Positions 44,599-55,870 of a stretch of DNA of 64,000 bases are shown here, in pieces. The stretch lies in the NCBI GenBank assembly GCA_951812925.1, contig OX638369.1, positions 51,331,061-51,395,060 on the forward strand, given 5' to 3'. Made by a program: the position numbers and the translations under genes. Each line of letters starts with the position of its first letter. Positions within the stretch are counted from its first letter, which is position 1. This DNA comes from Calliopum simillimum (Eukaryota; Arthropoda; Insecta; Diptera; Lauxaniidae). A model generated the notes under the pieces. That model was not told the DNA's origin and ran no database searches. It saw nothing but the letters and a program-made list of their open reading frames with translations.

Positions 44599-45700
44599 GT
44601 ACAAACCATGTGTAAACGATCAAGAAATTTGTTCATGGCATCCGATTTGGCTATAAATTGGTATAAGTAATAGTTGCATAGTAGAAAAAATTACTACCAC
44701 ATATTTTTTCAAAATTTAAAAAAATGGCGGAGATATGGGACTTTGAAAATTTTAGGTTAGTTTTTTTTGAGAAGCTATAACTTCGGTTGCATTTATCCAA
44801 TTTTCAATTTTATGGTGTTAAATGATTTGTTTTAAAACAGGCTTTAAAATAAAAACTAGCAAACATTATTTTTTTTTTTATATATATAGTTTACACTGGA
44901 AAAAAAAATTTAAATTGAGTTTCCCAAAATATGTCCTTTTTAATATTTTTTATTTTTCTTGTAAAAAAAGCTATAAGTGTAACTTACCAGTCCTGCAAAA
45001 ATTGGAGTGGGCCTGCCAGTGGTTCTCCAGAAAAACAATAAAATGTGGCTTCAACCGCAATGTTTCAGTACATTTTTTTAATTTAAAATTTTTATTAAAA
45101 AAAATTTTTAAATGCTGAAAATAGTTTATTGACTGTTTTTTTGCTTGTATAGTACTAACATAAGTACTAACGCACTTTTTTCAAATTCAAATTAACGTTT
45201 AATTAAAAATTTCAAATTCAAAAAAATTGTACTGAAAAATTGCGGCAAAAGCTACATTTTATTGTTTTTCTGGAGAACCACTGGGAGGCCCACTCCAATT
45301 TTTGGAGGACTGGTAAGTTACACTTGTAGCTTTTTTTACAAGAAAAATAAAAAATATTAAAAAGGACGTATTTTGGGAAACTCAATTTAAATTTTTTTTT
45401 TTCAGTGTAAACTATATAAAAAAAAAAAAAAAATGTTTGCTAGTTTTTATTTTAAAGCCTGTTTTAAAACAAATCATTTAACACCATAAAATTGAAAATT
45501 GGATAAATGCAACCGAAGTTATAGCTTCTCAAAAAAAACTAACCTAAAATTTTCAAAGTCCCATATCTCCGCCATTTTTTTAAATTTTGAAAAAATATTT
45601 GGTAGTAATTTTTTCCACTATGCAACTATTACTTATGCCAATTTATAGCCAAATCGGATGCCATAAAAAAAATCTTGATCGTTTTGAAATGGTTTGTACC
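44599..45700. mobile_element. Foldback element G, arms about 460 bp
   Basis: The left end GGTACAAACC (44599) is mirrored by GGTTTGTACC ending at 45700. The arms (about 44599-45065 and 45240-45700) are reverse complements with few differences, including the 'gccagtggttctccagaaaa' and 'cggcggagatatgggactttg'-type blocks. Flanks show ATTG on both sides, a possible 4-bp target duplication. No coding capacity; open frames in the arms are mirror shadows. Confidence 0.8.
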
Positions 45701-46560
45701 ATTGAAGAAATCGGTAAGAGTCCAAGTTTATGGAAAAATGTCCAAAATATCGGTAAATGTCCAAAAGTATCGAAATACACCGAAGAAATCGGTAAAAACC
45801 CAATTGTATCGAAAAACATTTAAAATATCGGCAAAAGTCAAAAAGTATAGAAGAACATCTAAAGTATAGGTAAAAGTCCAAACATAACGAAAACATCCAA
45901 AATATAGGTAAAAGTCCAAAAGTTTCGAAAAATATTGAAAAACATTTAAAATATCGGTAAAGGTCCAAAAATGTCGAAAAACATCCTACATATCGGTAAA
46001 AGCCCAAAATTATTGGAAAACATTGAAGAAATCGGTGAAAGTTCAAATACATATATCGAAAAATATTCAATGTATCGAAAAGGGTCCAAAAGTTTCGGAA
46101 AATATTGAAACACAACTGAGAAATTGGTAAAGTCCAAGTTTATAGAAAAACACCCAAAATATCGCAAAAAATTCCACAAATGTCGAAAAACATCCTTTAT
46201 ATCGGTAAAAGTTCGAAAGTTTTGAAAAATATTGAAACACATAGAAAAAATCGGCAAAAGTCTAAGTTTATTGAAAAACATCCAAATTATCGGTAAAATT
46301 ACAAAAAAGAAATCGAAAAACCAAAAGCCCAAAAGTTTTGAAAAATATTGAAACACATTGAAGAAATCGGTGAAAGTCTAAAAACAAAACATCCACTATA
46401 TCGAAACAAAATCAAAAGTTACGAAAAATAATGAAATATGTACATCGAAGAAATCGGTCAAAGTCCAAGTGTTTCGAAAACATCCAAAATATCGAAAAAA
46501 GTCAAAAAGAATTGAAAAATATTGAGAAACATGTAAAACATAGTTCAAAGTCCAAAAATA
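45701..46560 (+). repeat. Minisatellite, units of about 36-45 bp (tatcggtaaaagtccaaaag)
   Basis: Some 20 degenerate tandem copies of a unit like 'aatatcggtaaaagtccaaa' + 'agtatcgaaaaacat' begin directly at the right end of foldback G. Long open frames on both strands arise because the unit has few stops; the encoded peptides are simply the repeat. Confidence 0.75.
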
Positions 46561-46966
46561 TTGAATATATTGAGTTGGCATCACTGACGAAATCACTCTC
46601 ATTTTTGCTCTCATCAACAACACAACATCAAGAATAAAAAAAAAAACAATAAATGAAAGAGACGGAAAAGACAACAACAGCACATAACTCATGGCGCAGC
46701 AAGCTATAGCGACTGAAATGCAAACGATCATTTTTATGCAAGCATTGAATTTTTTTTTCAACAACTTCATACTAAAAAAAAAAGGTTTATATTATAAAAA
46801 CCAAGAAAATAAGTATACATTCCCGTTCCTTTTTACCCGTAGAACGTTTTTAAAAAAAAATTATTAAAATCGGTTCGGTATATTTTGCACCAAATCGTTA
46901 CATAGGGTTTTCATATAAGCAATTTTATATAAATAGTATAGATTTTAAATTGTTATTTCTTTCAAA
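46561..46966. other. No gene seen
   Basis: AT-rich spacer between the minisatellite and a Tc1/mariner remnant. Confidence 0.3.
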
Positions 46967-47570
46967 ATGGACAGCGAAATAAAACTACGTGAAAAAATAA
47001 TTAAAACTTTTCAAAAAATATTTCGATGACTTCCAAAAAAATAGCAACAGATCTAAAAGTTCAACGTCACACTGTTTCAAAAGCCATTAAACAGTATAAA
47101 GAAGACTTAAACATTGCACGAAAACCTGGATCAGGAAGAAAAAAAGGTCCAACATATATTGGTAAGGCAAAAGATTTCGAACAGCTCTATCAGAAAAGCA
47201 GCTCGTGTAGTTAAATGCTCTGATTCTTTTGCGTGCAGAACCAAAGCTAATGCTGGGCTGAAGTCATATAAAGTTCAGATAGTTCCAGATCGCAATGCGG
47301 TAGAGAATTTAGAAACAAAAAAACTGGCTGAAAAATTGAGGTCTAATTTTATAAAAAAATCTACGTGCTGTGTGATAGATGATGAAACCTACATATGTTC
47401 TGACAGACTTTTCACAATTTCCGGGTCAGTAGGGTATATTTATGCGTTTGGGGACACGCCGACAGAGGCCCCTGGCAGAATTTTGCGCCTTTCTAGTACA
47501 TCGCGGCAGAACTGCCCCTTTCCTATACGGAGAAGAATACGCATCATAATTTTTACTCCACTCGGCTAGT
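46967..47570 (+). pseudogene. D37E-type Tc1/mariner transposase, N-terminal half, broken
   Basis: ATG at 46967 (MDSEIKLREKIIKTF), a frame change, then MTSKKIATDLKVQRHTVSKAI (helix-turn-helix) and a KPGSGRKKGP hinge. After another frame change come SIRKAARVVKCS, YKVQIVPDRNAVENLETKK and CCVIDDETYI. The last holds the first catalytic aspartate in the IMDDETY-type block of D37E-type transposases. The part beyond about 47410 no longer matches the family and looks replaced. It is related to the remnant at 38840-39606 but is not the same copy. Confidence 0.7.
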
Positions 47571-47870
47571 CGAAAAATTAAAGTAATCAACACTTAATTT
47601 CAAGTATAATTTACCTTACGTAAGAACTATTTGATGGATCCCTAACGTCATATTTACAAATAAAATGTAGTTAAATAATAAAGGAATATTTACTACAAAT
47701 TTTCTACAATTGACTTTATGTAAAGTAATTTATACTTTCAGAATAAAAAGGTAAATATCAAAAAAATATAAAATCATTTTGACTTTTATAATTTAGTAAA
47801 AATTTCAATTTTTGGACGGACATTTTCTTTATATAAAATTTTTTTTGCTTCTACATCACATGCGTAAGCA
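47571..47870. other. No gene seen
   Basis: AT-rich sequence with no recognisable feature. Confidence 0.3.
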
Positions 47871-47871
47871 G

Positions 47872-47951
47872 CGCAGAGGATATGTATCTGATTATCATAC
47901 GGAAGGGCCAGGGTTCGTACCCCGGCGCCGGTAAGTTAATTTTTTTTTTTT
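47872..47951 (+). ncRNA. tRNA-like segment with B box and T-run terminator
   Basis: An A-box-like CAGCGCAGAGGATATG and a B box GGGTTCGTACCCC, followed by an oligo-T run (47940-47951) that could terminate RNA polymerase III. A T-arm (GGG TTCGTAC CCC) can form, but no acceptor stem is present, so this is a tRNA-derived element rather than a tRNA gene. It lies about 170 bp upstream of the LINE ORF1. Confidence 0.45.
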
Positions 47952-48122
47952 GGTTTGAACTTTACAGTAAGGTAAATATCACGCAAATTTTTTCAAAAAA
48001 ATTACTAGCAAACAAACGTTCATTCTCTGTCTCGCACTTGTTGAGAACGTATGTAATTTTTATTGTGCTCTCATTTGAAATTTTGCTTGAAGTTTTAAAT
48101 TTTGCTTAAATTGCTGGTTTCC

Positions 48123-49413
48123 ATGGAGTCATCTTGCAGAAAATGTGGAAAAAGTTTTTCGCGAAATGAATTATCTAAGGTTCCGTGCAAGGGTTTTTGC
48201 GGCAAGGTTTTTCATGCAGGTTGCTGTGAACAGAAGCTGACGGACTATGAAGTGCAGCTACTTGAACGAAATCGCCATTTAGTTTATTATTGCGTAAAGT
48301 GCGTTGATGTTCCTGCAAATATGGCTCTAAGTCATGCTGAGTTGTTAACTGCTGTGAAAGCCGAATTGGAAAATTTCAATTTAACTGCTGTTAAAGTTGA
48401 GTTGGATGATTTAAAAAATGTTTGAATCTAAGTTCAAAGTCCTTGATGTGAAGCTTAGCTGTATAAGTGATCATCGTGATAGAAAGGGTAAAGAAAAAGT
48501 AATAGAAAAAGAGACGATCCTAAACGAGACAGCTGATGGGGTTTCCCTTATATCTGCATACGATGAGTCACTCTTAAACTCTTCTCTTTCTTTTACGGCT
48601 TGATTACAGTTACCCAATAATTGTGCTACAAAATGAGCAACAACAACAACAAGATTGGCAAACCAACGAAAGAAGCTGAAGTCATAAACATTGATGCTAC
48701 ACATTCTAATGTTGAAGTGACCACTGTGTCTACTGCTCTGCCTGTGTTTTCTCTTCCTTCTTCATCTTCATATGTGAATTATACTGCTGCTTTAACTTCG
48801 TATGCTGCTGCCGCTGCTGCAGCTACTGCTGTTGATGAGGTTGTTGTTGGGGATGCAGTTTTACCTTCTCATTTGCCTATGATGCCAAGTGCGAATGTTG
48901 TTGGAAGTTCTGCTAATGCTGTTAATTTTGTTTCTGCGCATGGTGCTGTTGCTGTTGATGGTGTTGATGCTGTCTCTTTAGATGTCTCGCAATCTAACAC
49001 TTTGGGATTGTCTAATGGTAATTGGAATGTAGTAAGCAATCAAAGGAAATCGAAAAAACTACCTATTGCTGTTGTTGGTCGTAAAGAGAGTAGTGATCTC
49101 GATGTAGTGGTGAGAATGAAATTCGTGCGTTTATCATATTTTAAACCGAATGTTACAGTAGATCAAATAATTAATTATATAAATAGTAAGTAGTCTAACA
49201 TTGATAAGTCTCATTTTGTATGTTATAAGCTGGTTAAGAGTGATGTTAATGTCGATGATTTAAAGAGTATAAGTTTTAAACTTGGTGTTTCGGAAAAATT
49301 TTATAATTATATTTTAAGTCCTTCTTTATGGCAAGAATATATTATGGTTCATCCGTTCAATAAATTTTCGGAATTTGGGGGCGAAAGCGACGAATCACTA
49401 GTTTTGAGTTGAC
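48123..49413 (+). pseudogene. LINE ORF1 (PHD-like finger protein), frame-broken
   Basis: The first ATG (48123) gives MESSCRKCGKSFSRNELSK and a C4HC3-type pattern (CRKC, CKGFC, FHAGC, YYCVKC) like the PHD finger of CR1-type ORF1 proteins. The frame breaks at about 48425 and continues in neighbouring frames: a charged linker (48418-48603), then an alanine/valine/serine-rich low-complexity region (48621-49060). The C-terminal part holds KFVRLSYFKPNVTVDQIINYI and, after a stop, FVCYKLVKSD and FKLGVSEKFYNYILSPSLWQE, the conserved C-terminal domain of these ORF1 proteins. It presumably bound element RNA as a chaperone. Confidence 0.7.
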
Positions 49414-49424
49414 CTAAATATGGT

Positions 49425-50201
49425 AAAAAGTGTAGTTTATATTTTCATAATTTGTCTGGGATGAGGACAAAATCCAATTCTATTTTCAATTGGACTTCTC
49501 AATCGGATTATGATGTTATTGTTTTTGTTGAAACGTGGCTTAATTCGGATTTTTCTGATGGTGAAGTTTTTGATCAAAATATTTATTTTGTTTATCGTAA
49601 AGAAAGGGATAGTTTCAAAACTGGTCTCACGCGGGGTGGTGGGGTATTGATTACAGTTAAACGTAACTTGTGTTCAGCAGTTTATAATTTGAAGATTTGT
49701 GACACTCTGCTGGACCAACTGTGTGTTGTCATAAAGGACTCCAAAGGTGCTATTTATATACTTATGTGCATCGTATATTACCCCCAATAGCTCTGATGAT
49801 TTATATGCTGCTCATGTTGACAATATTGTTAACTTAGCTGCATTAAGCAATGCGGATAATCAGCTCTGCATATTGGATGACTTCAATATCAGTAAAATTG
49901 TTTGGACTTTTCTTGCCAATGAGTTGATCCCTTCAAATGTAAATCATTCTTATGAGATTAATTTTATAGATAGTTTACTCAGCATAGATTTAATTCAATT
50001 AAATTCATTTTTTAATAAATTAAATAAATTGTTAGATCTCATTTTTGTAACTAATAATTTTAAGGTTCAGGTATTTGAATGCTTATGTCCCGTTTCCCCA
50101 TCGGACTTGCATCATATACCACTTGTTCTAGAGTTTGAGTTTTATGAGTTTTTGCAATATTCACATTCTAGAAATGCATTTAATTTTAAATTATGTGATT
50201 A
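49425..50201 (+). pseudogene. LINE ORF2 endonuclease domain, frame-broken
   Basis: It begins with YFHNLSGMRTKSN, the QNxxGLRTK-type start of the apurinic endonuclease, then VIVFVETWLN (catalytic glutamate region), RGGGVLI, a frame change near 49785, then CILDDFNIS (GDFN block with G changed to D), and LDLIFVTNN and SPSDLHHIPLVLEF (SDHxPL-type block). The frame is open to a stop created by the following insertion at about 50201. Confidence 0.75.
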
Positions 50202-50640
50202 ATTAATTTTTTCAACAAAAATTTAAAAAATAATTTGTGTTTTCCATGAAAATCGAAATGGTCTTATTTCACTAAAACCTTAATAACTTTTTAAAAAATG
50301 ATCCGATTATGCTAAAATTGAACTCCAAATAATTGCAATTAAATACACTATTGAACTAAAATATAAAAATTTTATATATGTATAAGCTACTGGCAAAAAA
50401 ACCGTGTTAAATTTGGCTTAAACACGAAAAAGTGTAAAAAACTACTTGCTCGTTGCTATAACTCAGCCAATTTGAATCGGATCTTAGATATTGGTACACT
50501 TGTTGAAAGTTTAAGAATTTTTCTCTATAATAGTGTAAAAACATACTCGATCGAAAATGGGTTTCTCAATATATGTTCGAAAAAATGGAGCTATAACCTC
50601 AAAAATCGAAAAGGTCGCTTATCTCGAGAACGGAGTGAGC
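50202..50640. mobile_element. Small AT-rich insertion in the LINE
   Basis: The LINE reading frame is interrupted between the end of the endonuclease domain (…NAFNFKLCD) and FLNRDVAACFEFFKDKIF, with about 440 bp of unrelated AT-rich sequence in between. Terminal repeats were not recognised. The boundaries are estimated from the loss and return of LINE-like protein sequence. Confidence 0.4.
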
Positions 50641-50837
50641 TATTTTTAAATAGAGATGTTGCAGCGTGTTTTGAGTTTTTTAAAGATAAAATTTTTCCTA
50701 TATGCAGGGATAATATTCCAATTTCGCAACCAAGTGTGTTCAAGTTACCTTGTTACACTAAAGGTCTAAAAAAGTTAAAAAATCTACGTAGTAAATATAT
50801 TAAGTTATATAATTCCACAAATGATAACACCGTTCGA

Positions 50838-52131
50838 CACAAAAAAAAAAAATCCAAAAAATTCTTAAAGTAGACGTTAAAAAAAAATACCCGTGTCTCG
50901 TGGTTTTTCTCCAGCACGTCACATTTTTTTTTAATCGATTTTTGAAGTTTTTTTTTCCACTGTATATGAAAAAAACAAAAATACCGCATTCTTGTGTTAA
51001 ATCGATGAATTTAACTATATGATCCTTACATCTGAGGTGTATCATGTGTTCAGCAAACTTATGCAGGATATTGCGGGGAATATTTATGTAGAAAATTTTA
51101 ACCCTGCACAACCTCCACATGTGGGTCATTTTTGCCCTTTTCTTAAAATGGTACAAAAATGATACCTAAAACAGGGGAATATTGAGTCAGTATGTGCTAC
51201 AGAAATATTTGCTATTCAATTTCACTACTAGTTGCTGAACACTAAAAAAGCAAAATTTTATCCCGAAAGCAAAAAAAACGTTGAAATCAGTAAGCAGTTC
51301 TAGCAATAAATATTTTCCAAATTTCACCCCACTGTAAAACTCTAAAACTACATTTTAAACAAAACTCGTTCTCACAAGATCTTAACGAAATCACACAAGG
51401 ATCATTTGCCTAGAACACATTAACCCATTATATCCTGTTTTAATGGGTATTTTTGACCCATTTGCCTAGAACACATTAACCCATTATATCCTGTTTTAAT
51501 GGGTATTTTTGACCTCTTTTTCTAAAACTGAGCCACAATGGGTTAAAAATTTTTGCAAAAGTATCCTACAAAAAATTCCACTAAGAGTTGCCAAAGTCGA
51601 AAAATTCGTAAAACTTAAGGTAAGCGCGTCAGGGATGTAATTAAAATGCAATGTGAAAAGTCCTAATTGATTTTAACGATTTTTTTTGGTTTCGGGCTCA
51701 AATTTCGACCTTTACGTGTTTCAAAACTAGTAATGAAATTTTATAGCAAATATTTCTGTAGAACATGCTGACTCAATATTTCCCTTTTTTGGGTGTCATT
51801 TTTGTACCTTTTTAAGAAAAGGGCAAAAATGACCCACATGTGGGGGTCAAACAGGGTTAAAATTTTCTACAACAATATTTCCCGCAATATCCTGCATAAG
51901 TTTGCTCAACACATGATACGCCTCAGATGTAAGGATCATATAGTTAAATTCATCGATTTAACACAAGAATGCGGTATTTTTGGTTTTTTCATATACATAC
52001 AGTGGATAAAAAACTTCAAAAATCGATTAAAAAAAAATGTGACGTGCTGGAGAAAAACCACGAGACACGGGTATTTTTTTTTAACGTCTACTTTAAGAAT
52101 TTTTCGGATTTTCCCATGTGTTTTAAAAAAA
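50838..52131. mobile_element. Foldback element H nested in the LINE
   Basis: Arms of about 330-350 bp mirror each other: 'ttcttaaagtagacgttaaa' at about 50862 and its complement near 52080, 'acccgtgtctcgtggttttt' and its complement, and 'gatccttacatctgagg' and its complement. The sequence GTTCGA occurs on both sides (50832-50837 and 52132-52137), a likely target duplication. The LINE frame before (…NSTNDNT) and after (KYCHYMREFNFLTKF) is continuous when the insert is removed. A tandem duplication of 'gcctagaacacattaaccca' units lies in the middle (about 51408-51510). A related fragment lies at 481-550. Confidence 0.8.
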
Positions 52132-52165
52132 GTTCGAAATTGTTCCACAGTGTAATCAGTATCGA

Positions 52166-53871
52166 TTGAAATATTGTCATTATATGAGGGAATTTAACTT
52201 TTTAACTAAATTTCTTTATAAACAATACATCTTGCGTTCAGAAAAAAATTTAAAACAAAATCCTAAGTCGTTTTGGAACTTTATTCAATCGAAGAGAGAT
52301 GGTTCTTGCATTCCAACAGCCATGTCTTATAATGGTAGCTTTTCAGTTACAATTGAAGACACTGCTAATTTGTTTGCTAACTATTTTAAATCGAATAATG
52401 ATACTGATAGACCTTGGTTTAATGAAGCAATTTTAAGTAGTATTGACTCTTTTTTGGATTTGGGCTCTTTAGTGCTTTCCGAGACTGATATTTTTAATGC
52501 TTTTATTTCTATGAAAAGTTATGTTAAAGTAGATATTGATGGTTCTCATCTGTCTTGCTTATTAAATGTGCTCACGCTTTATCTGGGCCTCTGTGTGATA
52601 TTTTTAATAAATCACTCTCCAATGGCTTATTTATTGATGCCTGGAAAATAGCTTCCATAACACCAGTTTTTAAAAATGGTAATAAAAATGATGTTTCTAA
52701 CTACAGACCAATCTCTAAGCTCTCGAATATCTCTAAGTTATTTGAAAGTATTGTAAGGAATACGTTATTCTTTTTAGTAAAGCGTCATATTTGTCCTGAG
52801 CAGCATGGCTTTGTAGCTGGTAGGTCAACGGTGACAAACTTGTCTATTTTTTCAAAATATTGTATTTCCTCATTTGAACAAGGAAATCAAGTTGATGCAA
52901 TCTATACGGATTTTTCTAAAGCCTTTGATAAGGTGTATCATAATGCTTTTATTGCAAAATTGGCTAAAATGGGTTGCCACTCTGCTTTTTTGGATTGGAT
53001 TAAATCTTACCTTAAAAATAGAAATTGTTTTGTGAAAATTAATAATGTTAAATCTTTTAAATTTGTGGCATCATCAGGTGTAACGCAAGGTAGCATTCTT
53101 GGCCCTCTATTTTTCATTTTATTTATTGATGATGTAAGTAAATATATACAAGTAGCTAAATTTTTACTTTATGCTGATGACTTGAAGTTATTCAGTAAAG
53201 TATCTGGTGGTGGGTGTGCTGTCTCACAGAGTGATCTTAATAATGTGTTTTTATGGAGTAAACAGAATTATTTACCATTGAATATTAATAAATGTTTTTC
53301 CTTGTCATTCTCTAAGCGTAGAAATTGCTTGAGCTCTATCTATTTTCTGTCTGATGTTCCTTTGCAGGTTGTTAATTCAATTCGTGATCTTGGTGTGATT
53401 TTTGACTCTAAGTTCACCTTTGTTGACCATTTAAATTATATAATTCCTAAAGGATATTCTTTACTGGCTTTTGTGCGCAGGAATAGCTCTGACTTTTCAG
53501 ATCCCCATACCTTGTTGTGCCTTTATAGCGCGTTTGTTAGGTCAAGGTTGGAGTATGCTTTATTTATATGGAATCCTTCCTATAATTGTCATTCCTCTAG
53601 ATTGGAACGAATTCAAAAATCGTTCACTAGATTTGCACTTAGGTCTCTAAATTTCGAGGTATCTTTGCCTTTTTATAATGCAAGATGTATGCTTCTCGGT
53701 TCGCAATCCCTTGAATCGAGGAGAAAGATAAGTTCCATTGTCTTTATTCATGACATTATTTCAGGTAAAATTGATTGTACTCCATTATTACAATTAGTTG
53801 AATTCAATATTACGTCAAGAACGTTGCGACATTTCAATTTATTTTATACTCAACTGCATAGAACTCAATAA
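52166..53871 (+). pseudogene. LINE ORF2 reverse transcriptase domain
   Basis: First NPKSFWNFIQSKR and SGLSDTDIFNAF-like linker sequence (52166-52560). Then, after one frame change near 52560, comes a long frame to 53871. RT blocks in order: WKIASITPVFKNGNKNDVSNYRPIS, FVAGRSTVTNL, AIYTDFSKAFDKV (first catalytic D), SGVTQGSILGPLFFILFIDDV, FLLYADDLKLF (YADD, 53170-53181), NKCFSLSFSK and LGVIFDSKFTF. The frame ends near LFYTQLHRTQ and a TAA. The RT core itself is uninterrupted, so the damage is mostly upstream. Confidence 0.85.
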
Positions 53872-54060
53872 TGTATTATGAACTATCTATTGTCAACAAT
53901 TTAGATTTTGCTTTAACTAAACTTAATTTTAAGAAATTTGTTGGCAGTTTATTTATTGTGTAATTTATCAGTAAGGTGAAATTTATTTCGGTGTAAAGTT
54001 GTCACTATTCTGACTTGAAATTCTGGTAAAATTAATGAGAAATAAAGTAGCGAGTACTAT

Positions 54061-54748
54061 TTTTTTTCTCCGTGTAGTACATAGTGGCAGAAGGTGCCCT
54101 GTAGGAGCCCCTTCTTAGTGAATCTTGGCAGAATCGTCCCTGTAGGAGCCCTTTCCTAGGACATCTTGGCGGAATTCCCTTGTAAGAGCCCCTTCCTAGT
54201 ACATTGTGGCAGGATAGCCCCTGGGAGAATATCTTCTTACTAGTACACCTTGACAGAATTGCTCCTCTAGGAGACAGAATTTTTTTTCCTAGTTGAATTT
54301 TTTAAAGATATTTTTATAGGTTATTTTTTTGTTGTTGTTTCTTTTGTTATTATTTTGTCAGTTATATTTTTTTTCCTAATTGTATTTTTTTGAGATATTT
54401 TTTTAGGTCAGTTTCGTTATTGTTTATTCTTTTGTTGTTATTTAGTCATTTTTTTTTTTTTGTTGTTAACATTATGCTTTCTGGTGAATATACGAATTTT
54501 CTTGTTTTTATATGTAAAAATAAATTATGTATATTACTTACACTTAGTATTATATACTTACAATATTTTTTCGATCAACTGTTATAGGATCCTTGACAAT
54601 CCAACAAAGGTCAAGATGATCAAATTCATATCCACGCCCCCTCCCAGAGACTAGAACTTTCAATATGAAATTGAAATTAATGTATCAGGTTATCGAAACT
54701 TCAGACTGGGTGAAAATCTTAAAATTTATTATGATTACAAGTCTTATT
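54061..54748 (+). repeat. Tandem repeats of about 42 bp and about 105 bp
   Basis: From about 54075 to 54278 a unit like 'ccctgtaggagccccttcctag'+'acatcttggcagaat' recurs four to five times. From about 54290 to 54460 a T-rich unit of about 105 bp ('tttttcctagttgaatttttt...attttgtcag') recurs twice. They may be 3' UTR repeats of the LINE or an independent array. No gene. Confidence 0.6.
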
Positions 54749-54752
54749 TGTA

Positions 54753-54945
54753 CTGTAGTGCATCACCCTGTATAATATAATATAACATACTTTAACATAT
54801 ATAATCTAACTTCTATATGGTTAACTGTATTTAAATATTATATGTATTATATGAAAGTTAGGCTAAGCTATCAACTTAATAAATATAAGCAGTTAGTCTG
54901 CACTGAATACTGAATCTGTCCGCGTGTTACTTTAAAACCCTTACA
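54753..54945 (+). repeat. 5' LTR
   Basis: 193 bp, TG...CA ends (TGTAGTGCATCACC ... CCCTTACA), with AATAAA inside (in 'cttaataaatata'). Matches the 3' LTR apart from one extra T around 54781. Confidence 0.95.
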
Positions 54946-54960
54946 TGGCGACCGTGACTA
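54946..54960 (+). promoter_or_regulatory. Primer-binding site, arginine-tRNA type
   Basis: TGGCGACCGTGAC follows the 5' LTR directly. TGG matches the complement of the universal CCA tail, and the rest resembles the complement of a fly tRNA-Arg 3' end with at least one mismatch. The tRNA assignment is from memory of related elements. Confidence 0.7.
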
Positions 54961-55870
54961 AAAAAAAAACGAAAAAAACTTTAATATGAGTGCCAGTCGT
55001 TTGAAAAGTTTCATTAAAAAATAAAATAAAGTTATTGTAAGACAATTAAAATAAAATTTAAAAAAAAAAAAAATAAAAAATTAACATTTTTGAACGAGTA
55101 CATTATATGAAATTACAAAAGTTTAATAAATACTTAGTGCTGAAAAAAAATAAATGCACTTAACTAAAAAAAAAAATAAAGTTGCATACAATCATCTTTA
55201 ATTTCATTTGCATTAATATTATAAAATGCATCGATGCCAGCGTTAATAATAAGAAGCAACTGAAAAACCGAGAACGTCTTTCTGCTGATGGTACTTTTGC
55301 TGATGGAATTTTTGCTGAAGAAATTTTTGCAGACAAAATGCCTTCTGATGTCTTCCCGAATTCTTTACGTTGGAACAATATAAGGCCACCATATACGCAT
55401 AAGTATAACATAACCGAGTATATTATGAAGGATTAAAAAAAAAAAAAAAAAATAATAAAAATTTTTTACAAAAAAAAAAAAAAAAATATTTTTAAAAAAA
55501 AAAAGAATTAAAATATAAGTTTTGAAAAACATTATTGAGAAATATTTTTAGTAATAATAACTATAAATTAAGAACACTAAATTTAAAAAAAAAAAAATTA
55601 AGAAAAAAAATTCTTTAAGTTGTAGTTTTTACTTTTGTTTTTAAAATTAATTCAATTAAATTTCTATTATGCTACATATGTATACTTTCATATTCCTATC
55701 TAATTACTTAGTATTTAAGTTTAAACATAATTTTAGAAATTTAATTTAGAAAAATATGAATTTGATCTGCAAATGAGATAAATGTGAGTATTAGAAAAAA
55801 AAAGTCTAAAGAGAAAAAAAAATTAAAAAAAAAACTCATTAAATTTTTATATTAAATAAAATTGAATCAA
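54961..55870 (+). other. A-rich untranslated leader of the LTR element
   Basis: About 900 nt with many A runs. A TTG-started frame at 55182-55436 encodes short repeated ADGTFADGIF-like units but has no usable ATG, so it is not called as a gene. The leader would hold the packaging signal. Confidence 0.6.

Larger units (their letters stand above)
48123..54060 (+). mobile_element. CR1/Jockey-type non-LTR retrotransposon (LINE), defective, with two insertions
   Basis: Two-ORF LINE in plus orientation: ORF1 with a PHD-like zinc finger, ORF2 with an apurinic-type endonuclease and a reverse transcriptase. A PHD-like ORF1 together with the FSKAFD and YADD motifs points to the CR1/Jockey group. It is interrupted by an AT-rich insertion (about 50202-50640) and by foldback element H (50838-52131). 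Several frameshifts and stops make it inactive. The 5' end is not defined; the 3' end is placed after the AT-rich 3' UTR near 54060 and is approximate. Confidence 0.85.

Noticed and set aside
45633..46770. Minus-strand open frames of 160, 136 and 124 codons with FRYFGCFSI repeats
   Set aside because: They come from the minisatellite unit having few stop codons; no start context, no known domain.
47872..47951. True tRNA gene
   Set aside because: A and B boxes and a T run are present, but the acceptor stem cannot form; treated as tRNA-derived.
50472..50640. N-terminal part of the 133-codon frame as LINE sequence
   Set aside because: The LINE-like sequence starts only at FLNRDVAACFEFF (about 50640). 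The part before it is inserted AT-rich DNA read through by chance.
55182..55436. Small upstream frame in the LTR element leader with ADGTFADG repeats
   Set aside because: It begins at TTG and the only in-frame ATG is near the end. Related elements are said to have small upstream ORFs, but here translation is not supported.
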